A DNA stretch of 64,000 nt from Antedon mediterranea (lineage: Eukaryota > Echinodermata > Crinoidea > Comatulida > Antedonidae). The stretch is from assembly GCF_964355755.1 (NCBI RefSeq), contig NC_092675.1, positions 4,250,312-4,314,311 of the forward strand. Reading direction: 5' to 3'. Positions 45,829 to 56,654 of the stretch are shown here, piece after piece. A program made the translations under genes and the position numbers. How positions within the stretch are numbered: position 1 is the stretch's first letter; each line of letters opens with the position of its first letter. A model generated the notes under the pieces. The model had not been told where the DNA came from. It worked only from the letters and a program-made list of their open reading frames with translations, and searched no databases.

Positions 45829-48800
45829 TTAATCTAAATCTGGAATGGGAGAGATATACTTGGCGCCTTTCATCTTGGTCAGAGCTTTGGATAAATCAGT
45901 CATGCATAGAGGTCTTAACAAATCTGCACTGTCGGGGGCATCACTCCTATGAAAAAATGTAGGAAAGTAAGGATTCAATGCATTAAGAATGGTAAGAATT
46001 AATCAGTAAAAATCAAGGTTAAAAAACACAATAAAATAGTACACATTATGATGATGATCTGATACCGGTGGTTTTTATTGTGTCTGTCGTTTTTATTTGA
46101 TTTTGTAACTATAGACGTCCGTTTTCCAAAATAAAAGTAAAATGAATGAATGAATTACCTTAACATATTAAGGGCCTCTGTTTAAAAGGTTTGTTTATTT
46201 TGAGTTCCATTTTCTATAACTTTTAATATTTTTATTTTTTATATTTATATATTGAAATGACTAATGATTTTAATTGTCTATTATGTGTCACCCGAGACAG
46301 CAAAGAACATTTGTACAGCAACTAAGTTTTCTTTTGTTTAATCCTGTCACCGTCATGTGTTTTGTTGTCTTTTGTTTAATCCTGTCACCGTCATGGGTTT
46401 TGTTTTCTTTTGTTTAATCCTGTCACTGTCATGGGTTTTGTTTTCTTTTGTTTAATCCTGTCACCGTCATGGGTTTTGTTTTCCTTTGTTTAATCCTGTC
46501 ACCGTCATGGGTTTTGTTTTCTTTTGTTTAATCCTGTCACCGTCATGGGTTTTGTTTTCTTTTGTTTAATCCTGTCACCGTCATGGGTTTTGTTTTCTTT
46601 TGTTTAATCCTGTCACCGTCATGGGTTTTGTTTTCTTTTGTTTAATCCTGTCACCGTCATGGGTTTTGTTTTCTTTTGTTTAATCCTGTCACCGTCATGG
46701 GTTTTGTTTTCTTTTGTTTAATCCTGTCACTGTCATGGGTTTTGTTTTCTTTTGTTTAATCCTGTCACCGTCATGGGTTTTGTTTTCTTTTGTTTAATCC
46801 TGTCACCGTCATGGGTTTTGTTTTCTTTTGTTTAATCCTGTCACTGTCATGGGTTTTGTTTTCCTTTGTTTAATCCTGTCACCGTCATGGGTTTTGTTTT
46901 CTTTTGTTTAATCCTGTCACCGTCATGGGTTTTGTTTTCTTTTGTTTAATCCTGTCACCGTCATGGGTTTTGTTTTCTTTTGTTTAATCCTGTCACTGTC
47001 ATGGGTTTTGTTTTCTTTTGTTTAATCCTGTCACCGTCATGGGTTTTGTTTTCCTTTGTTTAATCCTGTCACCGTCATGGGTTTTGTTTTCTTTTGTTTA
47101 ATCCTGTCACTGTCATGGGTTTTGTTTTCTTTTGTTTAATCCTGTCACCGTCATGGGTTTTGTTTTCTTTTGTTTAATCCTGTCACCGTCATGGGTTTTG
47201 TTTTCTTTTGTTTAATCCTGTCACCGTCATGGGTTTTGTTTTCTTTTGTTTAATCCTGTCACCGTCATGGGTTTTGTTTTCTTTTGATTAATCCTGTCAC
47301 TGTCATGGGTTTTGTTTTCCTTTGTTTAATCCTGTCACCGTCATGGGTTTTGTTTTCTTTTGTTTAATCCTGTCACCGTCATGGGTTTTGTTTTCTTTTG
47401 TTTAATCCTGTCACCGTCATGGGTTTTGTTTTCTTTTGTTTAATCCTGTCACCGTCATGGGTTTTGTTTTGTTATGTTTAATCCTGTCACCGTCATGGGT
47501 TTTGTTTTCTTTTGTTTAATCCTGTCACTGTCATGGGTTTTGTTTTCTTTTGTTTAATCCTGTCACTGTCATGTGTTTTGTTTTCTTTTGTTTAATCCTG
47601 TCACTGTCATGGGTTTTGTTTTCCTTTGTTTAATCCTGTCACTGTCATGTGTTTTGTTTTCTTTTGTTTAATCCTGTCACTGTCATGGGTTTTGTTTTCT
47701 TTTGTTTAATCCTGTCACCGTCATGGGTTTTGTTTTCTTTTGTTTAATCCTGTCACCGTCATGGGTTTTGTTTTCCTTTGTTTAATCCTGCCACCGTCAT
47801 GGGTTTTGTTTTCTTTTGTTTAATCCTGTCACCGTCATGGGTTTTGTTTTCTTTTGTTTAATCCTGTCACCGTCATGGGTTTTGTTTTCTTTTGTTTAAT
47901 CCTGTCACTGTCATGGGTTTTGTTTTCTTTTGTTTAATCCTGTCACCGTCATGGGTTTTGTTTTCTTTTGTTTAATCCTGTCACCGTCATGGGTTTTGTT
48001 TTCTTTTGTTTAATCCTGTCACCGTCATGGGTTTTGTTTTCTTTTGTTTAATCCTGTCACCGTCATGGGTTTTGTTTTCTTTTGTTTAATCCTGTCACCG
48101 TCATGGGTTTTGTTTTCTTTTGTTTAATCCTGTCACCGTCATGGGTTTTGTTTTCTTTTGTTTAATCCTGTCACCGTCATGGGTTTTGTTTTCTTTTGTT
48201 TAATCCTGTCACCGTCATGGGTTTTGTTTTCTTTTGATTAATCCTGTCACCGTCATGGGTTTTGTTTTCTTTTGTTTAATCCTGTCACCGTCATGGGTTT
48301 TGTTTTCTTTTGTTTAATCCTGTCACCGTCATGGGTTTTGTTTTCTTTTGTTTAATCCTGTCACCGTCATGGGTTTTGTTTTCTTTTGTTTAATCCTGTC
48401 ACCGTCATGGGTTTTGTTTTCTTGTGTTTAATCCTGTCACCGTCATGGGTTTTGTTTTCTTTTGTTTAATCCTGTCACCGTCATGGGTTTTGTTTTCTTT
48501 TGTTTAATCCTGTCACCGTCATGGGTTTTGTTTTCTTTTGTTTAATCCTGTCACTGTCATGGGTTTTGTTTTCTTTTGTTTAATCCTGTCACCGTCATGG
48601 GTTTTGTTTTCTTTTGTTTAATCCTGTCACCGTCATGGGTTTTGTTTTCTTTTGTTTAATCCTGTCACCGTCATGGGTTTTGTTTTCTTTTGTTTAATCC
48701 TGTCACTGTCATGGGTTTTGTTTTCTTTTGTTTAATCCTGTCACCGTCATGGGTTTTGTTTTCTTTTGTTTAATCCTGTCACCGTCATGGGTTTTGTTTT

Positions 48801-51800
48801 CTTTTGTTTAATCCTGTCACCGTCATGGGTTTTGTTTTCTTTTGTTTAATCCTGTCACCGTCATGGGTTTTGTTTTCTTTTGTTTAATCCTGTCACCGTC
48901 ATGGGTTTTGTTTTCTTTTGTTTAATCCTGTCACCGTCATGGGTTTTGTTTTCTTTTGTTTAATCCTGTCACCGTCATGGGTTTTGTTTTCTTTTGTTTA
49001 ATCCTGTCACCGTCATGGGTTTTGTTTTCTTTTGTTTAATCCTGTCACCGTCATGGGTTTTGTTTTCTTTTGTTTAATCCTGTCACTGTCATGGGTTTTG
49101 TTTTCTTTTGTTTAATCCTGTCACCGTCATGGGTTTTGTTTTCTTTTGTTTAATCCTGTCACCGTCATGGGTTTTGTTTTCTTTTGTTTAATCCTGTCAC
49201 CGTCATGGGTTTTGTTTTCTTTTGTTTAATCCTGTCACCGTCATGGGTTTTGTTTTCCTTTGTTTAATCCTGTCACCGTCATGGGTTTTGTTTTCTTTTG
49301 TTTAATCCTGTCACCGTCATGGGTTTTGTTTTCCTTTGTTTAATCCTGTCACCGTCATGGGTTTTGTTTTCTTTTGTTTAATCCTGTCACCGTCATGGGT
49401 TTTGTTTTCTTTTGTTTAATCCTGTCACTGTCATGGGTTTTGTTTTCTTTTGTTTAATCCTGTCACCGTCATGGGTTTTGTTTTCCTTTGTTTAATCCTG
49501 TCACCGTCATGGGTTTTGTTTTCTTTTGTTTAATCCTGTCACCGTCATGGGTTTTGTTTTCTTTTGTTTAATCCTGTCACCGTCATGGGTTTTGTTTTCT
49601 TTTGTTTAATCCTGTCACCGTCATGGGTTTTGTTTTCTTTTCTTTAATCCTGTCACCGTCATGGGTTTTGTTTTCTTTTCTTTAATCCTGTCACCGTCAT
49701 GGGTTTTGTTTTCTTTTCTTTAATCCTGTCACCGTCATGGGTTTTGTTTTCTTTTGTTTAATCCTGTCACCGTCATGGGTTTTGTTTTCTTTTGTTTAAT
49801 CCTGTCACCGTCATGGGTTTTGTTTTCTTTTGTTTAATCCTGTCACCGTCATGGGTTTTGTTTTCTTTTGTTTAATCCTGTCACCGTCATGGGTTTTGTT
49901 TTCTTTTGTTTAATCCTGTCACCGTCATGGGTTTTGTTTTCTTTTGTTTAATCCTGTCACCGTCATGGGTTTTGTTTTCCTTTGTTTAATCCTGTCACCG
50001 TCATGGGTTTTGTTTTCTTTTGTTTAATCCTGTCACCGTCATGGGTTTTGTTTTCTTTTGTTTAATCCTGTCACTGTCATGGGTTTTGTTTTCTTTTGTT
50101 TAATCCTGTCACCGTCATGGGTTTTGTTTTCTTTTGTTTAATCCTGTCACTGTCATGGGTTTTGTTTTCTTTTGATTAATCCTGTCACCGTCATGGGTTT
50201 TGTTTTCTTTTGTTTAATCCTGTCACCGTCATGGGTTTTGTTTTCTTTTGTTTAATCCTGTCACTGTCATGGGTTTTGTTTTCTTTTGTTTAATCCTGTC
50301 ACCGTCATGGGTTTTGTTTTCTTTTGTTTAATCCTGTCACCGTCATGGGTTTTGTTTTCTTTTGTTTAATCCTGTCACCGTCATGGGTTTTGTTTTCTTT
50401 TGTTTAATCCTGTCACCGTCATGGGTTTTGTTTTCTTTTGTTTAATCCTGTCACCGTCATGGGTTTTGTTTTCTTTTGTTTAATCCTGTCACCGTCATGG
50501 GTTTTGTTTTGTTATGTTTATTTGTATTATGTTTTAATTGACGAAATAAATGAAATGAAATGTGATGCACATATTTTAAAATGTTTATAGAATAACATTT
50601 ATTTGATTGATTGATATTGAATATAAAGAGCGTAGAGGTGTGTTGTCTGTAATATAGTGCACTTGTAAGAAGTCCAACAATTATCGTTATCTGTCCTTGT
50701 TTTTATGAAAGTTTGATAATAAACCCAACATTGACGAAATAGGGGGGTTACCCTGGTGTACTAGTATACACACAGCCACTTTCACTCATCAGCAGCATAC
50801 GCTGTTTAGGGTCACCCTTTATAAATAAGGTGTAATAAAAAAAAAAAAATAAAATCAACATACTTATTTCCTGTTGCATAATCTTGTACTCTAAAGACAG
50901 ATGCTGCTCTACATAGCTCCTTCAAATCACTGCCAGAGAACTTCTCCGTCTCTTGAGCTAGTTTATCTGTGTCTATATCTTCATTTTTCTGTAAAGTAAC
51001 CATACTAAAATGAACACTACTACAATTGAACACATTTGACCTCACATTTGACCTGGCATTTGACCTGGCATTTGACCTGGCATTTGACCTGGCATTTTCC
51101 ATCTAGACAGTTAAATACAATTTATACCGACGAGCGGTAACAGTAATAATAATACAAATATATAATGTAGAATCCTATTCACACCCAATGCAGGTTAACT
51201 CTGCACTATAAATTTAACAAAAGTCAACGTAGTGACAGACTCCTTGAAAGAAAAATTAAAACAAATAGATATGGCAATTCATTCGTCCCTGCTGCAATAC
51301 GGTTTTACAATGAATGACATGCGCTAGTTTTATTTATTAGTAGTATTATAATCGACATTTTAGGATTTTATATTTTGTGTGGCTTTTATATTGTAATTTA
51401 TATATTCATGTACTGTATCCTTTTTATATTTGTATGTATGTATTTTGAAAAGGCCAACAGAGTTTCCCCATGGGGATAATAAAGATGGAATTGAATTGAT
51501 TTGAATTGAATATACAGATTCTATGTGGGACAAGCTACGGTGTTTTCCACTTAAGCATGGTTCCCACTAGTGACGCAACACAAGGACGTAACGCAACGCA
51601 AGTGAATTGACCAATCACAAGCGATAGCTTATTCGCTTGTGATTTCTAACTGTCTATAACTTCGCTTGTCATTGGTTAAAACGCTTGCGTTGCGTTTACG
51701 TCCTTGCGTTACATTCTAGTGGGAACCAAGCTTTACTGTTACCACTCATCTGTTTAAATTGGCCTTTACCGTAATTTAATTGAGAAATATCAAGAATAAA

Positions 51801-54730
51801 TAGATAATCAAACACCAAAATTTCTTTTGTTTTCAGTTTACTATGATTTGCAGTAACCAATGAAACATAGAATCTATAAATACATAGCCTATTAAACTGC
51901 TGTAGTTAAAAAATAGAATACTCACATCTTCACCTTCTAATACAATATCTAAAATGTTCTTTCTTGCTCGTTTGTTCTGAAGGGAAAAAAGCGCTTCGTA
52001 TTTGTAGTGTGTGCGACATTGATCGTTGATTACTCTCGGACAAAAATGTTAGTAAGTAATAAATAAAAGTACACGCTATTTCCTTAAACATTTATTGAAT
52101 AACTAAAACTGATGTGGGTGGCTGGCTGACCCTTGAACCACCTTGACCCTGGCTGACCCTTGAACCACCTTGTGTTGGTATTCATTGTTATTTTATTTTA
52201 ATTTTTTTTTATTTTAACAACATCCAACAGGGAAAAATTACCAATTGCCTTTAAAATAGACACAAAAACATAGTAAAAATGAAAAATTAAATAGATTAGA
52301 ACTTTAGATTTCAAAATTGGCAAAAAAAATAGTGTAAGCTAAAAATAGAGTTAACTATACAAGAAGTGAACTATACAAGTGAAAAGTGCCTTAATGGACG
52401 ATTAGACATTTTATAAGAAGATTTGAACTCAGCTTACCGGTAACTGTACACAGAAAACGCTAGGCATTCTTCTAAGAATAGCTGCGTCAACATCTTGAGG
52501 TCGATTGGTGGCGCCCATCACCATAACCTACGGAATATAATTAAAATCTTGAATTATACTACAATGCACCGCACGTTGTGAACTAAAGCCTTTTAAAACT
52601 GTTATTTATAATAAACAAACATCTTCTGTTACCTGGCAATTTGGATCTGTTGCAATGCCATCCCATAATGTCATAAACTGTGCTTTCATCATGGCGGTTG
52701 CTTCATGATCTTGTGAGGCACGACTTCGAAGAAACGAGTCAATCTCGTCAATGAAAATAATAGATGGCTGAATTTTCATAGCCTGTAATGACAATATTAG
52801 GTAAATTAATTATTAAAGGTATAATATTACTGCAAAGTGTAAAAACTGGTAACAATAATTTTTAATTGTATTAAAAATTATGTCCAGTTTCGCTATGTTT
52901 CATTTGCAAACATGTGTAATTATACATATTTAATGAATATTAAGATGACTTGAAAAGAAAAAACATTGATGTTTGCCTTTCAAGAACAGCTTAGTTCTAG
53001 ATGATTCAACGTTTACATTAAAATTAGCATTCCCAAATTATTCCTAGTTAAAAAATTGGCCTTAAAAAGTAGTTTTAAAACAGTAGTAGTTTTTTCTTAA
53101 GCCCTGTCTACACTATCAAAAAGTTCGACAAAAAAAGTGTGATGTGCCCAAATATAGTAGTCATATGCTTAAATATGTAATATGACATCATGTCCATATA
53201 TGGGCACATCACATTTTTTTTGACACATAAAGTTTGATAGTGTAGACAGAGCTTTATAAATACACTACAATTTTCTTATCAATGTTACAAAATGTGAAAG
53301 ATAAATGATAGTTGATACTCACTAATGAAAATACCGCACCAGACAGCTTCTGGGATTCTCCATACCATTTATCCGTAAGACTGGATGCCTGTAAATTGAT
53401 GAATCGGCAACCTGATTCACGAGCAATGGCCCTAGCAATCATTGTCTTGCCACAGCCAGGTGGTCCATGAAGAAGAACACCTGTGAAAATGTGTAAATGA
53501 TTTGCTTATTGCAAAAACGTTCCTTTTGAGAATTTAGGTTTGTATGAAAGAAACAATCATTATTATTATCCAAGTTATTATCTTATAAATGAAAATCCTG
53601 ATATAATCATTTGCTTTAAAAGCCTGACTGTCCTATTTAACTCTGCCCCACCTCGTTAGTTAGATAAGTGAATCTTTCACCAATAGACTAGGTTGTAGGT
53701 AGGCATAGATGCCAAACACCATTATGGCACTCCAGGCTGGCCTTGTGCCTTAAATTTAAGGGGAACAGTGCAGTGGTGTTTGAATCCTCTTCATTGTTTT
53801 TTTGTTGTCACTAATTGGTTGTCTTTGGTTAGCCTTTTTCCTGCTCAGAGTCTAGATAATTTTAATAATCAACAAACACTGAAAGGGCTCTAATCTTTAT
53901 GAAATAGCTTTATATAAATGTCGCATTGTTATTAATATTATTTCAATTCATAGATATATTCAACTCTTAAACATTCATTACTTATTATAATGTTTCTATT
54001 TACCCTTTGGGGGACTAAGTAAGGTAGAGTTTGAAAATAAATGTCTCTTTTGCAATGGTAGAATAATCATATGTTTGATCTCTTCAATGACATCATCAAG
54101 ACCTCCAATGTCATCCCATGAGGTCCGTAGAGTGCTTGGATCAAGTAACTGAGCTGCGATTGACATCTCATATTCTGATAAAGTCACATTCTGCACACCG
54201 ATTCTCATCATGAGTTTTTTAGCCTAGAAATACAGGCATATACACATTTTTTATTATATTTCTATACAAAAACTGAATGATATGATATACAGAGATATTA
54301 TACAATACAATACAATATTATTTATTGTCATTTTAACAAGGTGCAAATGAAATTTGGTTTGTTGATTACATACAATATCCAACTAATGCAAAAAAGCATT
54401 TAAACCAATTCAGAATCTAAAGAACTTGCGAAATGTTGTCATTCGAAGCATTTTGTAGTCCAGGTCAAGAAAATAACAAAGTAAATAATAAATTTTAAAA
54501 AATAACAACTTAAGGACTTTGCATTGTAAATTATCTTAATTTCTACCTAAATCTAACAAATTTACCTCTTTTTGTGCTTCATCTTTTTGTTTCTTGGTAG
54601 GATCCATAGCATTCACAATCCATTTGACGCCAAAGTACGTACAAGCACCAAGAAGTGTCAGACGAAATAACATTCCTATAACCTCGTCTCTGCTAAGACG
54701 CATCTTACTTGCGTATGTCTCCTCATGCAT
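45829..54730 (-). CDS. ATAD1: ATAD1/Msp1, outer-membrane AAA ATPase
   Basis: Exons, 5' to 3': 54566-54730, 54004-54223, 53323-53480, 52633-52782, 52438-52527, 51926-51976, 50864-50988, 45829-45946 (stop 45829-45831); all phases fit; 358 aa against 361 in human. It extracts mislocalised tail-anchored proteins from mitochondrial and peroxisomal outer membranes. The N-terminus has one TM helix ([18 protein letters not shown]) and [12 protein letters not shown]; then [14 protein letters not shown], Walker A GPPGCGKT, pore loop KWYGES, Walker [10 protein letters not shown], sensor [10 protein letters not shown], arginine finger region LRRMP, and [11 protein letters not shown]. The start at 54730 is supported by the aligned N-terminus; an in-frame Met ten codons later is possible. 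The last intron (4.9 kb) is almost entirely minisatellite. Confidence 0.96.
46324..50510 (+). repeat. 38-bp minisatellite, about 110 copies
   Basis: The unit is built of 'ttttcttttgtttaatcctg' and 'tcaccgtcatgggttttg'. Units starting at 46441, 47581, 48721 and 49861 are in identical register, so there is no net insertion or deletion over at least 100 units. Variation is mainly CACCG/CACTG, CTTTTG/CCTTTG and TGGG/TGTG. It occupies the last ATAD1 intron. Confidence 0.98.
51195..51515 (+). pseudogene. LINE 3' end (CR1-like), 5' truncated
   Basis: + strand reads [19 protein letters not shown] then [10 protein letters not shown] and stop, the usual C-terminus of this LINE group. Downstream is 'gagtttccccatggggataa' and 'taaagatggaattgaattg', its characteristic 3' terminus. 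Inserted in an ATAD1 intron, antisense. Confidence 0.85.
51551..51735. mobile_element. MITE family A, copy 3 (best preserved)
   Basis: Left 'ttaagcatggttcccactag' then 'gacgcaacacaaggacgta'; right end is the inverted complement ('tacgtccttgcgttac', 'ctagtgggaaccaagcttta'). The centre includes 'gaccaatcacaagcgat' and its inverted partner 'cgcttgtcattggtt'. The whole element can fold on itself. In an ATAD1 intron. Confidence 0.9.
53099..53256. mobile_element. MITE family C, copy 2
   Basis: 'taagccctgtctacactatc' at the left and 'gatagtgtagacagagctt' at the right; inner 'gtgatgtgcccaaatatag' and 'atgggcacatcacattt' are also inverted partners. Same family as 26.5 kb. In an ATAD1 intron. Confidence 0.9.
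54298..54360 (-). mobile_element. LINE 3'-tail remnant
   Basis: 'tacaatacaatacaatatta' followed by 'tttattgtca' and 'gcaaatgaaatttgg' looks like the reversed end of a LINE with a short tandem tail. No coding part remains. In ATAD1 intron 1. Confidence 0.4.
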
Positions 54731-54845
54731 GTTGCTTGACTATAATTAAGTGAAAATAAAAGACATTTTCAAGAAATTTATATAATTATACACTATACAA
54801 CCCCCGGGAGAGTGCGTCATTTACAACTAATTACTGATGCATTTC

Positions 54846-55080
54846 TTTAAATTGACAGGTCTTGGTAGGTAATACTAGTTGAAGCAATACGGACATTTGT
54901 GATGCAATGTATGCATTAAATTACTATTATTTAATTATCATTAAAATAAAGCATCTTTTTTAACTCACCATCATGTTTTCTCACGATGCATGCAAATAAT
55001 AGTAATTTAATGCATACATTGCATCACAAATGTCCGTATTGCTTCAACTAGTATTACCTACCAAGACCTGTCAATTTAAA
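54846..55080. repeat. Perfect inverted repeat, 87-bp arms
   Basis: 54846-54932 ('tttaaattgacaggtcttgg' onward) is exactly repeated in reverse complement at 54994-55080, with a 61-base spacer. It starts about 115 bases upstream of the ATAD1 start codon. Confidence 0.97.
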
Positions 55081-55700
55081 GTGTTATTTTAACGAAATAT
55101 GATATATAAAGACTTCTAATACCATTTCCAATAATTCAATTTTTGCCCGATATAGACACCAAAAATGTTAAATGTAGGCCTACGACACAGTAGGCCTACG
55201 ACACAGTAGGCCTACGACAGGAGAGCTGCGTTGAGTGTCAGTGACCCATACTAATTGACACAATACGGACATTTGTGACGCAATGTATGCATTAACTCAG
55301 TTCGTTTCGCGAAGCTTGTCGCGATTATTTAACATTTTCGTAACATTTTTGGTGTCTATATCGCGCTAAAATTTAGGTTTTATTGTTGGAAATGCTATTA
55401 GAAGTCATATTTCGTTAAAGTAACACTTTAAATTGACAGGTCTTGGTAGTTCTTGGTAGGTCATACTAGTTGACGCAATACTTACATTTGTGACGCAATG
55501 TATGCATCAACTCAGTTCGTTTCGCGAACGCGAAGCTTGTCAATTATTTAACATTTTTGGTGTCTATATCGCGCTAAAATTGAGGTTTTATTGTTTGAAA
55601 TGCTATTAGAAGTCTATATAATATATCATATTTCGTTAAATTAACACTTTAAATTGACAGGTCTTGGTAGTTCTTGGTAGGTCTTGGTATTTAGGAGGAC
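55081..55700. repeat. Nested direct and inverted copies next to the 87-bp inverted repeat
   Basis: Parts of the arm ('aatacggacatttgtgacg', 'aattgacaggtcttggtag') recur at 55250-55300 and 55430-55520, with 'cagttcgtttcgcgaa' and 'ggtgtctatatcgcgctaaa' in two direct copies (55295-55440, 55505-55660). 55081-55160 is an inverted, diverged copy of 55340-55440. A 17-bp 'taggcctacgacaca' unit repeats three times at 55175-55220. Confidence 0.85.
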
Positions 55701-56654
55701 CCATTTAATATACTGTATTGTAATAAGATTTTTAAATTTCCATCAAAGTAAAAATTAGGTATGGAACATCATTCAGAACCGATTTGATTAGTTTTAAATC
55801 GGCTGCTACTGCTACTCAGTAACTCTGTACTTTTACAACTCTAAATTAAACTAAATAAACATTCACTAATTTATGGTGAGCGAGTGACCGTATTGGAGGT
55901 ACTACTACACACTTTTCTTTATTAGGCTTAGCCTAGCTACTACGAGTCTAGGTCTAAGTTCTAATTAGGCTGCGCTAGGTAGTAGCCTAGCCTAGCTAGG
56001 CCCTAGCTAGGCCCGAATTTCGACCAACCGAGGCCTAAAAATGAATTCAATTTCATGCTTTATTTATATGTTTAGGATTGTTAACTTGATTGCAGACAAA
56101 TCAAATACTTACTGTGGATTAATTCAATAATAATAATTAATATAATATTTAAAACTAAATATTATTTTAAATGATTTTTTATAGTGCACCAATAAACAAT
56201 AAAAAGCATGAATAAGTAAGTAAACTTCTGTGTAACTCGAATCTATTGGGACGACTATTTTGCATTATGCAATATCACAGTTCGTCGTGCGAATAGGCAG
56301 AAAGAATCTATAATAAGGGGATTCCCTAAAATCAACCACTAAAACAAATAGGTATATAATAATGTTTTTATGTAAACCAGTTTATACAATTTATGTATAC
56401 ATAAATTATTGTATTTAAAAAGATATTAAAATAGAAATTATATTTTATTCAAAATGGTCACTGGATTGTTTGATATCATAAAAATTCACATACTGTATTC
56501 TTTTAGAATATCTATCCCCTTGTCGAATTGGTTTCGTCTAACATAACCTCTTTTTACTACCCACAATTCTCTAGAAATTGTGCAAACACTAAGCGTGTTT
56601 CCGGTTTGCTCCACATGGTGGTTTAAGCCTAGTTGTAATTTATACCTCAACAAA
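55701..56654. promoter_or_regulatory. Shared upstream region of ATAD1 and NOLC1
   Basis: The two genes point away from each other and their start codons are 1.9 kb apart. No TATA box is clear near either. A 'gcctagcctagctaggccc' cluster lies near 55980-56010. This is positional inference; no defined promoter element is seen. Confidence 0.35.

Noticed and set aside
46324..50510. CRISPR-like regular repeat
   Set aside because: Units follow each other without unique spacers, and the locus lies in an animal intron. It is a minisatellite.
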